Origin: Liopterus haemorrhoidalis
Taxonomy: Eukaryota > Arthropoda > Insecta > Coleoptera > Dytiscidae
Direction of reading: 5' to 3'
DNA: 64,000 bases
NCBI GenBank assembly: GCA_963971575.1
Contig: OZ020618.1
Location: forward strand, 33,272,731-33,336,730
A model generated the notes under the pieces. That model did no database searches. It was not told where the DNA came from and saw only the letters and a list, made by a program, of their open reading frames with translations. The translations under genes were made by a program, and so were the position numbers. This document shows, piece after piece, positions 1 to 11,291 of this stretch. Position 1 is the first letter of the stretch, and every line of letters starts with the position of its first letter.

Positions 1-2
1 CT

Positions 3-1166
3 GATCACCAGAGGCGCTATCAAAAAATTCTTTGGGACTTCGATTTGTCAGCAACTCCTAAAATCTTCGAACTGAACACAGTAACTTACGGAACTACGTG
101 TGCACCATTCGTCGCCATACGTACTCTCCATCAACTGGCTATGGACGAAGGCGACTGTTATCCATTAGCGGCCGCTGCCCTCAAATCCAGCACTTTTGTA
201 GATGACATCATCACAGGCGCAGATAATCTTTCTGACGCCCGCCTGTTGAAGAGCCAACTCATCAAACTTTTGGCAACGGCAGGAATGGAACTAAGGAAGT
301 GGGCAAGTAACTGTGAAGAAGTACTGGAGGATCTCCCTCCTGATTACTGTCAGTTTGACAGCAATCTGAAACTTGATCCTGATCATCAAGTGAAAATACT
401 AGGCGTCATGTGGGATCCTTCCGCCGATGCCTTCGTATATCATCTTCAGTTGCCGGAGTCGAAGCTCACCAAACGACAGCTATTATCTGAAGCCGCTAGG
501 ATATTTGATCCTCTCGGTTGGCTGGCTCCCACTACTATGGTCTCCAAGATGATTCTCCAATCTCTCTGGAAGAAAAGTCTGAATTGGGATGAACTTCTCC
601 CAAATTCGGTACGTCTACAATGGCAGAATTACAAGTCAAACAAATGGAAAACATTTATCGGCCAACAGATTCTTACATACGAGGAAATGGCCACAGTCTT
701 CTGTCAAATTGAGGCCATACTCAACTCGAGACCATTATGTCCTGCAACTTCAGATCCTGATGACTGCGAAGCACTCACGCCCAGCCACTTCTTAACCTAT
801 GAACCAGCAGTTACCCTGCCGGAACCCAATTCGAGTCGTGACTCTCTCACGCACTCAGCAAGATGGAAAATGGTTCAACATATATCGCAAGACTTTTGGC
901 ATCGCTGGAATAATGAATACTTAAATACTCTACAACAGCGCCAAAAGTGGACCAAACCATCACCACAGCTCCAAATGGACCAACTAGTCCTCATCAAAGA
1001 CAACTGCCTGCCTCCCCTTCAATGGAAGCTAGGGAGAGTTGTCTCAGTTACCCCAGGCAAGGACGGAGTAATACGAGTCGCTACCGTCAAAACCGCCAAG
1101 GGAACTTTTGTCAGGCCAGTAGTTAAACTGGCTCCATTACCGTTCGGCCCTCTTGCCGAGCGTTGA
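3..1166 (+). pseudogene. BEL/Pao pol fragment, reverse transcriptase joined to integrase C-terminus
   Basis: The reading frame is open from the window edge and continues an RT palm domain typical of BEL/Pao. The region VTYGTTCAPF is followed by the catalytic box FVDD at about nt 195-206, and the post-RT connection with IFDPLGWLAP follows. At about nt 630-670 the frame jumps directly into the integrase C-terminal region (CQIEAILNSRPL, then TPSHFL). RNase H, the integrase zinc finger and the DDE core are therefore missing, while the frame stays open. In the intact family these would occupy roughly 600 residues. This is an internally deleted, non-functional pol 3' end. The 3' LTR follows directly. 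BEL/Pao assignment is secure; the exact junction is inferred. Confidence 0.85.
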
Positions 1167-1223
1167 CCGCTTATCTTTCTTTGTTTTTTCCACGGTTTAA
1201 AACATTCGTTTTGGCCGGCGGAA

Positions 1224-1646
1224 TGTTGCGCCCGTAGGCCGCGTTTATAATAAATTAAATTTATCTTAATTTAATTTAAAACATAAAAACTTTTTATGTT
1301 TCCTAAATGTTGAGTGCCGCAACTTGCGAGTTCCAACATTGTCTAACTCACTAATCACTTGTTACTGACCTGCTCAGTGTGTGCACTTCGCTAGTGAAGT
1401 TTTAATATTTTACATTTTTTCTTAAATAATTCGCGAATCTATCGCGATTTTAGTGAAGTTACACCTGCTGTGCTTCATTAAAATATTATCAGTGTATCTA
1501 CACGAAGTCCAGGAACATCCAGGACCTGTCCAGAACCCAAGAACCTGTTTTTTGGGACCAACCAGTGCCACATATGTAAAATTGGAATAAATATTCTACA
1601 TATTTATAAGAATACAGCTACTGTAAGTCTGTTCCAATTTTACACA
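1224..1646 (+). repeat. putative 3' LTR of the BEL/Pao fragment
   Basis: It begins TGTTGCGCCC directly after a purine-rich stretch (GGCGGAA), the expected polypurine tract position, 57 bp after the pol stop. It contains AATAAA near 1587 and ends in a region that can pair with itself (GTAAAATTGGAAT near 1575 against TTCCAATTTTAC near 1632). There is no second LTR in the window, so the right end at ...TTTACACA is a guess. Confidence 0.5.
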
Positions 1647-2282
1647 CATTTTATTCATTGTTAATTTAATATTATTTTATTTTTGTAACTTAAATTCAGT
1701 TTTGTTAACGCCTCTGTGCGATTTTGCATTAATTTTTTGTTCACACACGCTGATCTCTTGATCACGTGTGCTGATTAATTTTCATTCAATTTAACATTTG
1801 TAATTTTAGTATTTATTATTCTTCATTGTTATATTATCAGTGTATTATTTCATATTGTATTTTGTGGCACTGTATTTCATTTATGTGATACGTCCACCGT
1901 GTTGAGCACCGTTCTCCGCATTTTTGTCGCTTGAGTAGGGTTTTCAGAGACGTCGTGGGATTTTAGGTTTGGTTCCTCCATAGCCATTACTTGTGGGCCT
2001 AGGATTTTACCCGTCTCCACCCCAGCTTAGGGCTACCATTACCCTTGTGTTAGTCTCCTAGAGCAGCCCCTAGGAGCAGAAGAGTTTTTATCCCCTCTCC
2101 TCTCCTCTAGGTCGTCCGTGTCTTCCTCTGCGGCTCAACTCGGTGTGTTTGTGTCACATAACTCCGTATATCTTTCTATATTCCAGCCTTCTGCTGGTGG
2201 TCCTTCGAGGTGTCCGCCCCGAAGACCATTTGTGTGACTGTCTGGCCACCCTACCTTACTTAGGCGGGGAGCGGGCGCCACA
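1647..2282. other. intergenic stretch without recognised gene
   Basis: AT-rich to 1860, then GC-richer and pyrimidine-rich (2070-2110 is a CTCC-rich run). It contains CTCCTAG...CTAGGAG inverted repeats near 2057-2080. An open frame running into the LINE fragment has no recognisable domain over this part. Confidence 0.4.
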
Positions 2283-2842
2283 TACTGATTATATGTTAGA
2301 TGTGAACTCACTGAAAATATATTACCAAAATGTTCGTGGATTACGCACAAAAGTTACTAATTTTTTCCAAGCTTCTTCTGTATCTGATTACCACATTATT
2401 TGTCTTACTGAAACTTGGTTGAACGGTAATATTGGTAGTCATGAACTATTTAGTAATAATTTCCAAGTGTTTAGGCGGGATAGGGATAGGCATACTTCCC
2501 ATAAGTCAGACGGCGGAGGCTCTCTTATTGCAATCAGCTCATTTTTACAAGTTGCTGAGCGGCCTGACTGGCAAACTAACGTTTTGGAAGAAGTATGGAT
2601 ATCCATTGCTCTGCCAAATGGTAAAAATAAAATTCATATATGTTGTGTCTACATACCAGACTATATTGATATCTGTAAACTTAATGTATTCACTGAAAAT
2701 GTAACCAAAATTATCAATGACAATCTCCAGGATTCTGTTATTATAGTAGGTGATTTTAATTTAGCTAATATTGTATGGTCACGTGACGAATACTTTAACT
2801 TTCTGACGCCTTCATTACCCTCTGACAAAAAATCATCACTTT
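2283..2842 (+). pseudogene. LINE ORF2 endonuclease fragment, copy 1
   Basis: The frame from ATG 2293 encodes the N-terminal apurinic-type endonuclease domain of a CR1/Jockey-like LINE. Visible motifs are YYQNVRGLRTK, the catalytic LTETWL, GGGSLIAI, CCVYIPDY and VGDFN. Coding similarity stops at the AT microsatellite at 2850, before the end of the domain, and no RT follows. Homologous fragments with the same end lie at 27429-27979 and 59879-60428. The left edge at about 2283 is a breakpoint, because the upstream sequence differs from the other two copies. Confidence 0.85.
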
Positions 2843-2849
2843 TTATACA

Positions 2850-2918
<69 letters not shown>
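2850..2918. repeat. (TA)n microsatellite
   Basis: A pure AT dinucleotide run replaces the RT-coding part of the LINE. The same run occupies the same position in the copies near 27985 and 60431, where other elements have inserted into it. Confidence 0.95.
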
Positions 2919-2921
<3 letters not shown>

Positions 2922-3070
2922 CTTTATATTTAGTTAGGTATATCTATTATGTAACTTACAAATGTTTGTTGTAATAATTATTACTTTGTTATAACTTCTG
3001 TACGTGGGAATTTGCAGGAGCTTGTCTCCGTTTAATTCCCCTAACAAAATAAAAATAAATAAAAATAAAA
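2919..3070 (+). mobile_element. LINE 3' untranslated end and A-rich tail, copy 1
   Basis: A conserved 150-bp segment ends in AATAAAAATAAATAAAAATAA, the tail style of CR1/Jockey LINEs. It is shared nearly unchanged with 28232-28385 and 61885-62040, which supports its being the original 3' end of the internally deleted LINE. Confidence 0.7.
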
Positions 3071-3218
3071 TGTTGCATTTAATTTTTTAAAGCGTAAATT
3101 TAATAACCAGTCGGAAATGTTCTATTAAATACATTTAATTCAATGTTTGAATGTATACGAAATCAGAGGGCGGGGCTTATGATTTAAGCAACCAACGGAA
3201 ACCATAGGCGCAATTTTC

Positions 3219-3962
3219 ATATGGTAACCTGACCATATGGGTAGCAAACCAAATGGTTAACTGACCATATGGTTAGCTGATCAAGCGGTTACCTAACCAT
3301 ATGGTTAGCTGACTAAATTGTTACCTGACCATATGTTTAGCTGGCAAAATTGTTAACTGACCATATGGGTTGCTGACGAAATGGTTACCTGACCATATGG
3401 TTAGCTGACCAAGTGGTTACCTAACCATATGGTTAGCTGACCAAATGGTTATTTGACCATTTAGTTTGCTGACCAAATGGTTACCTGACCATATGGTTAG
3501 CTGGCCAAATCGTTAACTGACCATGTGGTTAACAGACCAATTGGTTACCTGGCCATGTCGTTGGCAGACCAAATGGATAACTGACCATATAGTCAGCTGA
3601 CCAAATGCTTACCTGACCATATGTTCAGCTGAAAAAATTGTTAACTGACCAAATGGTTACCTGACCAAATGGTTAACTGACCAAGTGGTTAACTGACCAA
3701 ATAGTTAGCGGACGAAATGGTTAACTGACCAAATGGTTACTTGACCAAATGGTATGCTGACCAAATGGTTAGCTGACCAAATGGTTAACTGACCAAATGG
3801 TTACCTGACCAAATGGTTAACTGACCAAGTGGTTAACTGACCAAATAGTTAGCTGACCAAATGGTTAACTGACCAAATGGTTACTTGACCAAATGGTTAG
3901 CTGACCAAATGGTTAGCTGACCAAATGGTTAACTGACCAAATGGTTACCTGACCAAATGGTT
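3219..3962. repeat. 16-bp minisatellite, array 1
   Basis: About 45 units of 16 bp, CTGACCAAATGGTTAA with variants CTGACCATATGGTTAG. The AT variant contains a perfect 16-bp palindrome, CTAACCATATGGTTAG, for example at 3293-3308. The left part is rich in the CATATG form and the right part in the AAATGG form, and the same order is seen in arrays 2 and 3. A Gypsy fragment truncates the array on the right. Confidence 0.95.
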
Positions 3963-3973
3963 AATATGTTAAT

Positions 3974-6192
3974 ATGCAGGAAATGCAGGCCCAGCTGAAG
4001 GCGTTGCAGGCTGAGTTGCGGGATATGCAGGCCCAGAAGGCAGCCAAGATAGACGCGACTGCAGGAAGCGAGACCGGTGAGTCAGCGATACGCGGCGGAG
4101 TATCCAGCTTCAGAACGGGAGCTGACATCCTGGACCCCTTCGATCCCGATGACCGTGAGGCCAATGTCGACATCTGGTTGGCTCGCATCGACCAGCTGGG
4201 GTGTGTACACGGGTGGACCGAGTACGAGAAATCCCTGTACATGCAGGCGAAGCTGAGGGGAAAAGCCAGAGCGTGGTTCAATCGGCTTCTCAAGTACGAC
4301 CACACCTGGGCGGAGTGGAAGATCATGCTGAAGACGGCGTTCCCTCAACAGCATGCTAAACCATTAACTGAACTGACCAAGAAGCAGACTACGTGGCAGT
4401 GGGGCGACAGCCAAGCCGAGACGTTCGCAAAGCTGAAGCAGCTGCTGGTGGAACGACCGGTGTTGGCACTGTACCATAGTCATGCAGAGACGGAGATATA
4501 TACAGACGCCTGTCCGAGCGGCTTGGGTGGAATCCTATTGCAGAAATAAAACGACGGATCCTTGCGGCCGGTGCTCTACTTCAGCAGGGTAACCACACCC
4601 GCCGAACAGAAGTACCATAGCTTTGAGTTAGAGACGTTGGCGCTCGTGGAAACGGTAAAACGTTTCCGGGTATATCTGGTGGGTATACATTTTAAGGCTA
4701 TCACCGATTGTACTTCTGTGCGAGCTACCATGCTTAAACGAGACCTGGTGCCCCGCATCGCTCATTGGTGGATGACTCTACATGAGTACAACATGGAAGT
4801 AGAGTACAGGCCGGGAGCCAGGATGCAGCATGTTGACGCGCTGAGCCGTAACCCCGTCTCAGTGAACCTGGTTTAGATCCACGATGATGATTGGTTTCTG
4901 ACAGTTCAGCTGCAGGACGAGAAGGCGCACTCGATTGTAGAGGCGCTGCAGGCAGGTACAGCTGACAAAGGTATTGTTAACGACTTTAAATTACAGGACG
5001 GGCGGTTGTACAGCAAGACGCTGCTGGGTGATCGACTGTATGTCCCGGCGATGGCAAGATTCAGTCTACTACGAAAACATCATGATGATGTTGGTCACCC
5101 CGGCGTTGAGCGTTGCTTAAAATTAATAAAGGAAACTTACTGGTTTCCCAAAATGGGGCGTTTCACAAAGAAATACGTCCAAGCGTGCATGAACTGTGCG
5201 TTCAGCAAAGGGAGTTATGGCAGAGCGGAGGGTCTGCTACACCCCATTGAGAAGAAGGCAATCCCCTTCGACACGGTGCACGTCGACCATCTGGGACCTT
5301 TTGCACGAAGTGTACGCGGGTACTCTTACGTACTCATGGTGGTGGACGCGTTCACCAAATACACCCTCGCAAGAGCAACGCGCACTCTGAAGTCTACAGA
5401 GGTGATTACTATACTTAAAGAGATTTTCAGCGAGTTCGGATATCCGAAGCGTGTGATCTCCGACAGAGGGTTGGCGTTTACCAGTAAAGTATTTACTGAG
5501 TTCTTAGCCAAGCACGGCGTGCGGCACGTATGTAATGCCATTGCGACCCCAAGGGCGAACGGACAAGTCGAAAGACAGAACCGTACTATAGTGGAAGCGA
5601 TCGGCGCAATGACTGCAGATGAGTCCCGTTGGGACGAGACACTGCCCGACATTGTGTGGGGTATGAATAACTGTGTAAACAAGAGTACGGGGTACTCGCC
5701 TGTTGAGATGATGTTTACACGAAAGAGTGGTGCCATTGCGGAACTCTCTGACGGTGTCCAGAGCGCAAATGCCCCGGCGGAGGCTGAGTTCCATGAACCA
5801 CGGCGAGAGGTTACAAGGCGTCGCCGGCGAGCGGCTGAGAAGCTGAATAACGTCAGCGAGACTATGAGAGCTTGTTTTAATAAAAGACGAAAAACGGCGA
5901 CCTGCTACAAACCCGGTGACCTGGTCTTGTGGCGAAATGCAAGTACATGCCACGGCGACAAGGGCGTGAACAGAAAACTGTTGAATAAATTTAATGGCCC
6001 CTATAAAGTAACGGCGATACTGGGGAACGACCGATACAAAATATCCTCCGTCAAAGGCGTCAGGGGATATAAAAATTTCACCGTGACGGTAGTTGCTGAT
6101 TTACTACGGCGATATCACAGCACCATGGCAGAGCATGAGCTCAGTGCCGACCAGGATGATCAACACACAGGTATCCAGGAGACTGATCGACA
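3974..6192 (+). pseudogene. Gypsy element: gag joined to RNase H, then integrase, two stop codons
   Basis: One frame runs through the whole interval but is broken by TAA at 4547-4549 and TAG at 4874-4876. Residues 1-125 are a gag capsid-like region (WLARIDQLG, ARAWFNRLL) after an N-terminal coiled stretch. At about nt 4350 the frame jumps into the RT/RNase H connection (TDACPSGLGG), so protease and RT are deleted. RNase H continues with YFSR and ends HVDALSR. The integrase part from 5006 has an HHCC finger (H25/H31, C61/C64 counted from 5006) and an intact triad: D94 in VDHLG, D153 in SDRG, E189 in GQVERQ. Its last 50 codons (6193-6349) are read-through into a BEL LTR. The 5' end is lost at the minisatellite. 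Dead copy. Confidence 0.85.
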
Positions 6193-6361
6193 ACAAGATA
6201 AAAAACACAATAAACTTGATAATTATATATTGCAACTTGAATTCGTACAAACATGTGCCTTTATCGGGCTTGTGACGACTACTGTCGTTACCTTGGAGCG
6301 CTCTTTTACTCCCTCTCTAGCCAAACACAGTTTTGGCGCTATTATTTAAATTACAGTAACA
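6193..6361 (-). repeat. truncated 3' LTR of the minus-strand BEL/Pao element
   Basis: It matches the 5' LTR at 21189-21387 from TGTTAC onward, but the last 30 bp, including the terminal ...TTACA, are missing where it meets the Gypsy fragment. On the minus strand it is preceded by a polypurine tract, AGGGGGGCC (6363-6372). This pairs the two LTRs of one element across the 15-kb nest. Confidence 0.85.
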
Positions 6362-6522
6362 TAGGCCCCCCTGTTGAAAGGATCCTCTTTCTAAACAATA
6401 ATTGAAAAAATGCATAGAAAATAATCTTTAAAGTCTCTAAACATATAAAAAATCGTGCTTGCTAAACCAACGCACTTTCACTAAACATGTGACATGCACT
6501 CATGTTCACTGGACACTGTCAG

Positions 6523-9500
6523 TCACTGGGGGGTGGATCTTCTTTGGGTAATGGGTACAGCTTGGTGACCGCACGCTTGAAGATTCCCCGCAGTGTCTTG
6601 ACTGTAGCTACCCGGACAGTCTGGTCAGATCCTTGGTGTAGATCGATGATTCGACCCAAAGGCCAACTTAAAGGTGGTTGATTGTCTTCTTGCATGAGGA
6701 CTAATTCCCCAATTTGAAGATACGAGGTTGCTGGTACCTTTCACTTCTTTCTGGCTTGTAGTTGCTGTAGATACTCATGTGACCATCGTGTCCAGAAGCT
6801 CTGGATTAGCTGCTGGATGTGCTGATAGTTTGACAGACGCCCTGACGGCAGGTGCTCCAGACTTGGCTTAGGAATTGCAGTTTCCTTTCTTCCAAGGAGG
6901 AAGTGTGAAGGAGTTAAAGGTTCTAGGTCATTTGGATCATCTGAGAGAGGAGTAAGTGGACGTGAGTTTAATATAGCCTCAATTTGACAAGAAAATGTGT
7001 AAAATTCCTCGAATGTCAAAGATACGTTATGAAGTAATCGCTTGAAATGGAACTTCATGATTTTTACGCCCGCTTCCCATATTCCCCCAAAATGTGGTGA
7101 ATTTGGTGGTATAAAGTGCCATGAGACGCCCTCGGTGGTGAGCATATCTACAATTTTATCCCGATCGGACTCGAGCATGCATAGTAAACGTCTCAATTCT
7201 CTATCGGCTCCGACAAAATTGGTTGCGTTATCAGAATGAATCTCACTTGGTCGGCCCCTGCGAGCAATGAATCGCTTAAGCGCTGCCATGAACGCCTCTG
7301 TGCTGAGATCGGACACGACTTCCAAGTGTATTGCTTTCGTGGCAAAGCAGACAAACAATGATATGTAACATTTAATAGTTTTTGCTCCGCGTCCTCTGTG
7401 GTTCTTTATAAGGAATGGACCCGCATAGTCCACGCCTGTGATTTGAAATGGAAATGAAGGGACTACTCTAGTTCGCGGTAAAGACCCCATTTGTGGTTTA
7501 TTGTTAATTGGTTTCGCTCGGAAACATTTCGTACACTCTCGTACCACGCGTTTGGCAACGTTTTTTCCTTTAACAGGCCAAAATTTCTCTCGCACGAAAC
7601 TCATCATTTGCTGCACACCAGCATGTGCTAAGCGTATGTGTGCATCACGGAAAATTAATGTCGTTATATGATTCTTTGCGTACAGTATAATTTGATGACG
7701 TTCCTCGTATGTCAGCTCAGAAAGCTGTAACCGTCCCCCTACACGTATTAAACCATCTCCATCTAAAAATGGAGCTAAAGCCGCAATCGGTGAGTTAGAT
7801 TTTACTCGCTTGTTTGCTTTAAGCTGAGAATATTCCGTATGAAAGTCTTCAAGCTGTACAATTCTTAAGATTCCGCGTAAAGCTTGTCTTGTCTCTATTG
7901 GGGTAAGAGATCCGTATCTACGCTCTGCCTTTGAATGTCTCGTATTATGCGCAAAACGGAAACAATATGCTACTGTTCTTAATAACCGATTGAGGTTAGA
8001 AAACTTGTCTAATGGAATCGCTAAGGGTTCCACTTTCGTTATGCATGTTAATGTATTGGTTCGTAACTCGGGCACTTCCTTACTGTGGGTAGGTTGTTCT
8101 GGCCAGTTCTCCGTACTTGCCAAAAGCCAACTTGGTCCATTCCACCACAAGGAAGAGGTTATTATATCCTTTGGACAGGCACCCCTCGAGATGATGTCCG
8201 CGGGGTTACTAGCTGTAGGCACGAAATGCCATGACGACTTGTCCGTCAAGTCTTGTATTTGTGCAATTCGATTTGCAACAAATATTTTTAACGCGCTCGG
8301 TGGAGTATGAATCCACGCGAGTGTGATTCGCGAATCAGACCAAAGGATTACCCTTTGAAATGTAGTTCTTAATGAAGATTGTACCTTGTGTATCAATTTT
8401 GCCAGCACCAATGCTGCACAAAGTTCTAGGCGCGGCATTGTGATAGTCTTCAACGGTGCTACTTTAGATTTGGAACATAGCAACTGAGTGAATACTTGAC
8501 CTTCAGAATTTTCACTCCGTATATAAACACACGCCCCGTAAGCTAATTCTGACGCGTCGGCGAAACCATGTAATTCTAATCTAGTAGATTCACGACAAAT
8601 TGCATGGCGAGGGACCTTTATATCGTTTAAAAGGTGTAACTCATTTCTTAAATCTCTCCATTGAGTCTGAATATGACAAGGTACCGTATCATCCCAACCT
8701 AATTTTTCCTGCCAAATTAGTTGCAAAATGATTTTTGCCTTGACCGTGCAAGGACCGAGAAGACCGAGGGGGTCAAAAATTTGACTGATTATCGAAAGAA
8801 TTGTTCGCTTGGTTACAATCTCCGAAACTTGCGTATTTACATTGAATACAAGATTATCGTCGTTAGAAGCCCAATACAAACCGAGGGTCTTAGTATTCTC
8901 ATTTGATCCTATCGGTAAAATATTCAACTTCTGCTCATTTCCCGCTACGCGCTCTAATACTTGCGGTTTATTAGTTACCCACTTGCGTAAGGGAAAACAA
9001 CCTTGCTCCAAAATTCCTAATAATTGTTCGCATAAAATCGTAGCCTTGGAAGCATCGTCCGTGCCTGTAAGCAAATCGTCAACATAAAAATCCTCGGTGA
9101 TTATTGTTGCTGCATCAGGATATTGTTCTGCGTTCTCGATTGCTAGTTGCTGCAGGCATCTTATTGCTAAGAACGATGCAGCTGCCGTTCCGTACGTAAC
9201 CGTGTTTAATTGATACGTTGCTATTGGTTTAGATGGGTCATCGCGCCAAAGTATGCGTTGTAACTTTCGTTCTTCCGGCTTAACCAGAACTTGTCTATAC
9301 ATTTTCGTTATGTCAGCTGAAAGAGCTATAGCATATTGTCTAAAACGTAATAAGATCGCGAATAAATCGCTCTGGATCGTAGGTCCGATTAATTGTAAAT
9401 TATTAAGTGAATAACCCGACGTACTTGGATATGACGCATCAAAAACTATCCGCAATTTCGTAGTCACGCTTGACTCGTTCACCACGCCATGATGTGGCAT

Positions 9501-10235
9501 GTAGTACTGTGTGTCGCTAGTATTGTCATCATTGATCTTCGTCATGTGATTGAATTCCTCGAATTCACTCATGAATTTGTTGTACTCGTCTCGTAATTGA
9601 GGTCGCGATTGAAGCTTGCGTTCTAAAGAGTAGGATCTCTTTAGAGCTCCAGATTTCGAGTCACCCAACAGGTCAACCGAATCTTTAAACGGGATGGAGA
9701 CTACGAATCTCCCATCATCGTCGCGCTTGTGATTATCAATGAAATGCGCCTCGCACGCCCTTTCATCTTCTGATAAATGTTTGCTTGAAGGATACTCCTC
9801 GAGTTCCCAAAACCTAGCTAATTGGTCTTGTACATCTATATTTTTATTGAAATTGCATTGTGTGTTTAGGAACGAATTACTTCCACTTACTACTGGACCC
9901 GCTACTATCCAGCCTAATCTAGTCTTTTGAATCGTGGGTTTATTAGGACCCAAACGGACGTTTCCCTTCTCGATCAAATCCCAAAAGATACCCGCACCCA
10001 ACAGTATATCTAGTGGACCTGGCTTATCAAAGTTAGGGTCTGCTAATTTGATTTTTTCGGGAATGTTCCACTGACTCGTGTTCACCTGGACTTGAGGAAG
10101 ATAATCGCTTATGTGGGGGATTACCAAACACTCGACGTGTGTTTTGTACTTGCTTAACCTAGACGTTAATGTTAACTCGCATTTACCACTTATCTGCGTA
10201 CTACAGTTGCTCTATCCGCTAACCGTTGCCTTATA
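6523..10235 (-). pseudogene. BEL/Pao pol: protease end, RT, RNase H, integrase
   Basis: Long minus-strand pol. Counted from the ATG at 10127: ILLGAGIFW of the protease tail at 41-49, RT LSADI at 269-273 and catalytic YVDD at 348-351, RNase H FADAS 522-526, MPRLEL 564-569 and WSDS 596-599. The integrase finger is H830/H835/C865/C868 and the catalytic residues are D900, D966 and E1018. All catalytic residues are present. Two nonsense codons break it: TAG at 10212-10214 upstream of the first ATG, and TGA at 6741-6743, after which the integrase C-terminal frame continues to a natural stop at 6523-6525. It joins the gag-protease part at 19393 once the inserted Gypsy is removed. Confidence 0.9.
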
Positions 10236-10239
10236 TGGT

Positions 10240-11084
10240 TGTTACCGCGCGATTGCACGCGTGCTGGTGGCCGCACCGCACGCTACATCACTTGTACTAT
10301 ATCGCATGATCCGTGCCGACCCTCGGAAACCGCTAATCAATTTAATCCACGCATTTATAGCGTTTATTTGCAAAATTCTCTATAAATGGGCGGAGCTTAA
10401 TTCCTCATTGGTTCAAACTGTTCCCCTTCCACTAAAACAACGTTATTACGCAGTTAGAACGTATAAATACAGATAGCAAAGCTTCGCAAGCTACCAGTTC
10501 TCGGACTGGTCTCCTCTCGCTCTCTGCGGGATCACTCGCTCTCTGTGGGTGCATCGCATCTCGCTCTCTGCGGGATCACTCGCTCTCTGTGGGTGCATCG
10601 CATCTCGCTCACTGCGGGATCACTCGCTCATTGCGGGTGCGTCGAGCCGTCATAAAGAATTTAATACACTCACGCACCGTTATTCTCAGCACGTCATGTT
10701 CGCTCTACGCGGACCAAACTCCACCACCTCCAGAGGTCATTTCAGCCGCCCCCGACTCACACTAGTCGTGTGGGGGCTCAAACTCAACGGCGCTTAAGCC
10801 CCGTTCCAACGCGAGATGTTTCACGGCGTCACCGCCGCTACTTGCCGCCCTCCGGCACTACAATACTTACAAAATAACTTCTAATCGCCACCGATGTCCA
10901 CGACGGACATCATCATCATCGCCGCGACGCCCACCGTCCATGTTAGACGTCGCTGCTCACCACGACGCCCGCCGTCGCCCACAACGACGCTCGCCGTCCT
11001 TTCTCAAATCCATCTCAAATCCTAGTCCAAATAAACATGTATTTCTCTTATATTATTCTATATTGTTAAATCCTTCATTGTTAT
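10240..11084 (+). repeat. 5' LTR of the nested Gypsy, first part
   Basis: Starts TGTTACCGCG. Contains TATAAATA at 10462, a likely promoter, followed by a tandem repeat of 44 bp (CTCTCTGCGGGATCACTCG... units, 10515-10625) present once more here than in the 3' LTR. The LTR resumes at 15424 after the LINE. The two LTRs are otherwise very similar (1110 bp here against 1060 bp), differing by this unit and a few CAT repeats. Confidence 0.85.
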
Positions 11085-11291
11085 TTATTCATTTATTTAT
11101 TTTTTTATTTATTTTACAGTTTTTTAGGAAAGCCAACAGTAGACCCTATAACTGGCTTCCACGAATTATTGTAATTGTGTTACATATCTTACAATTTTTT
11201 TTACATATTTGTACACATTAATTTAGATTAATAACAATAATATTAAAAAAAAGAAGAAAAAATAAACTACAATACGTATGTTTCTTAGAAA

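Noticed and set aside
2143..2280. N-terminal extension of the LINE endonuclease frame
   Set aside because: Absent from the other two copies, where the domain starts at the ATG equivalent to 2293; chance read-through from flanking DNA.
3219..3962. CRISPR-like array
   Set aside because: Units are contiguous 16-bp repeats without unique spacers, in a eukaryotic context.
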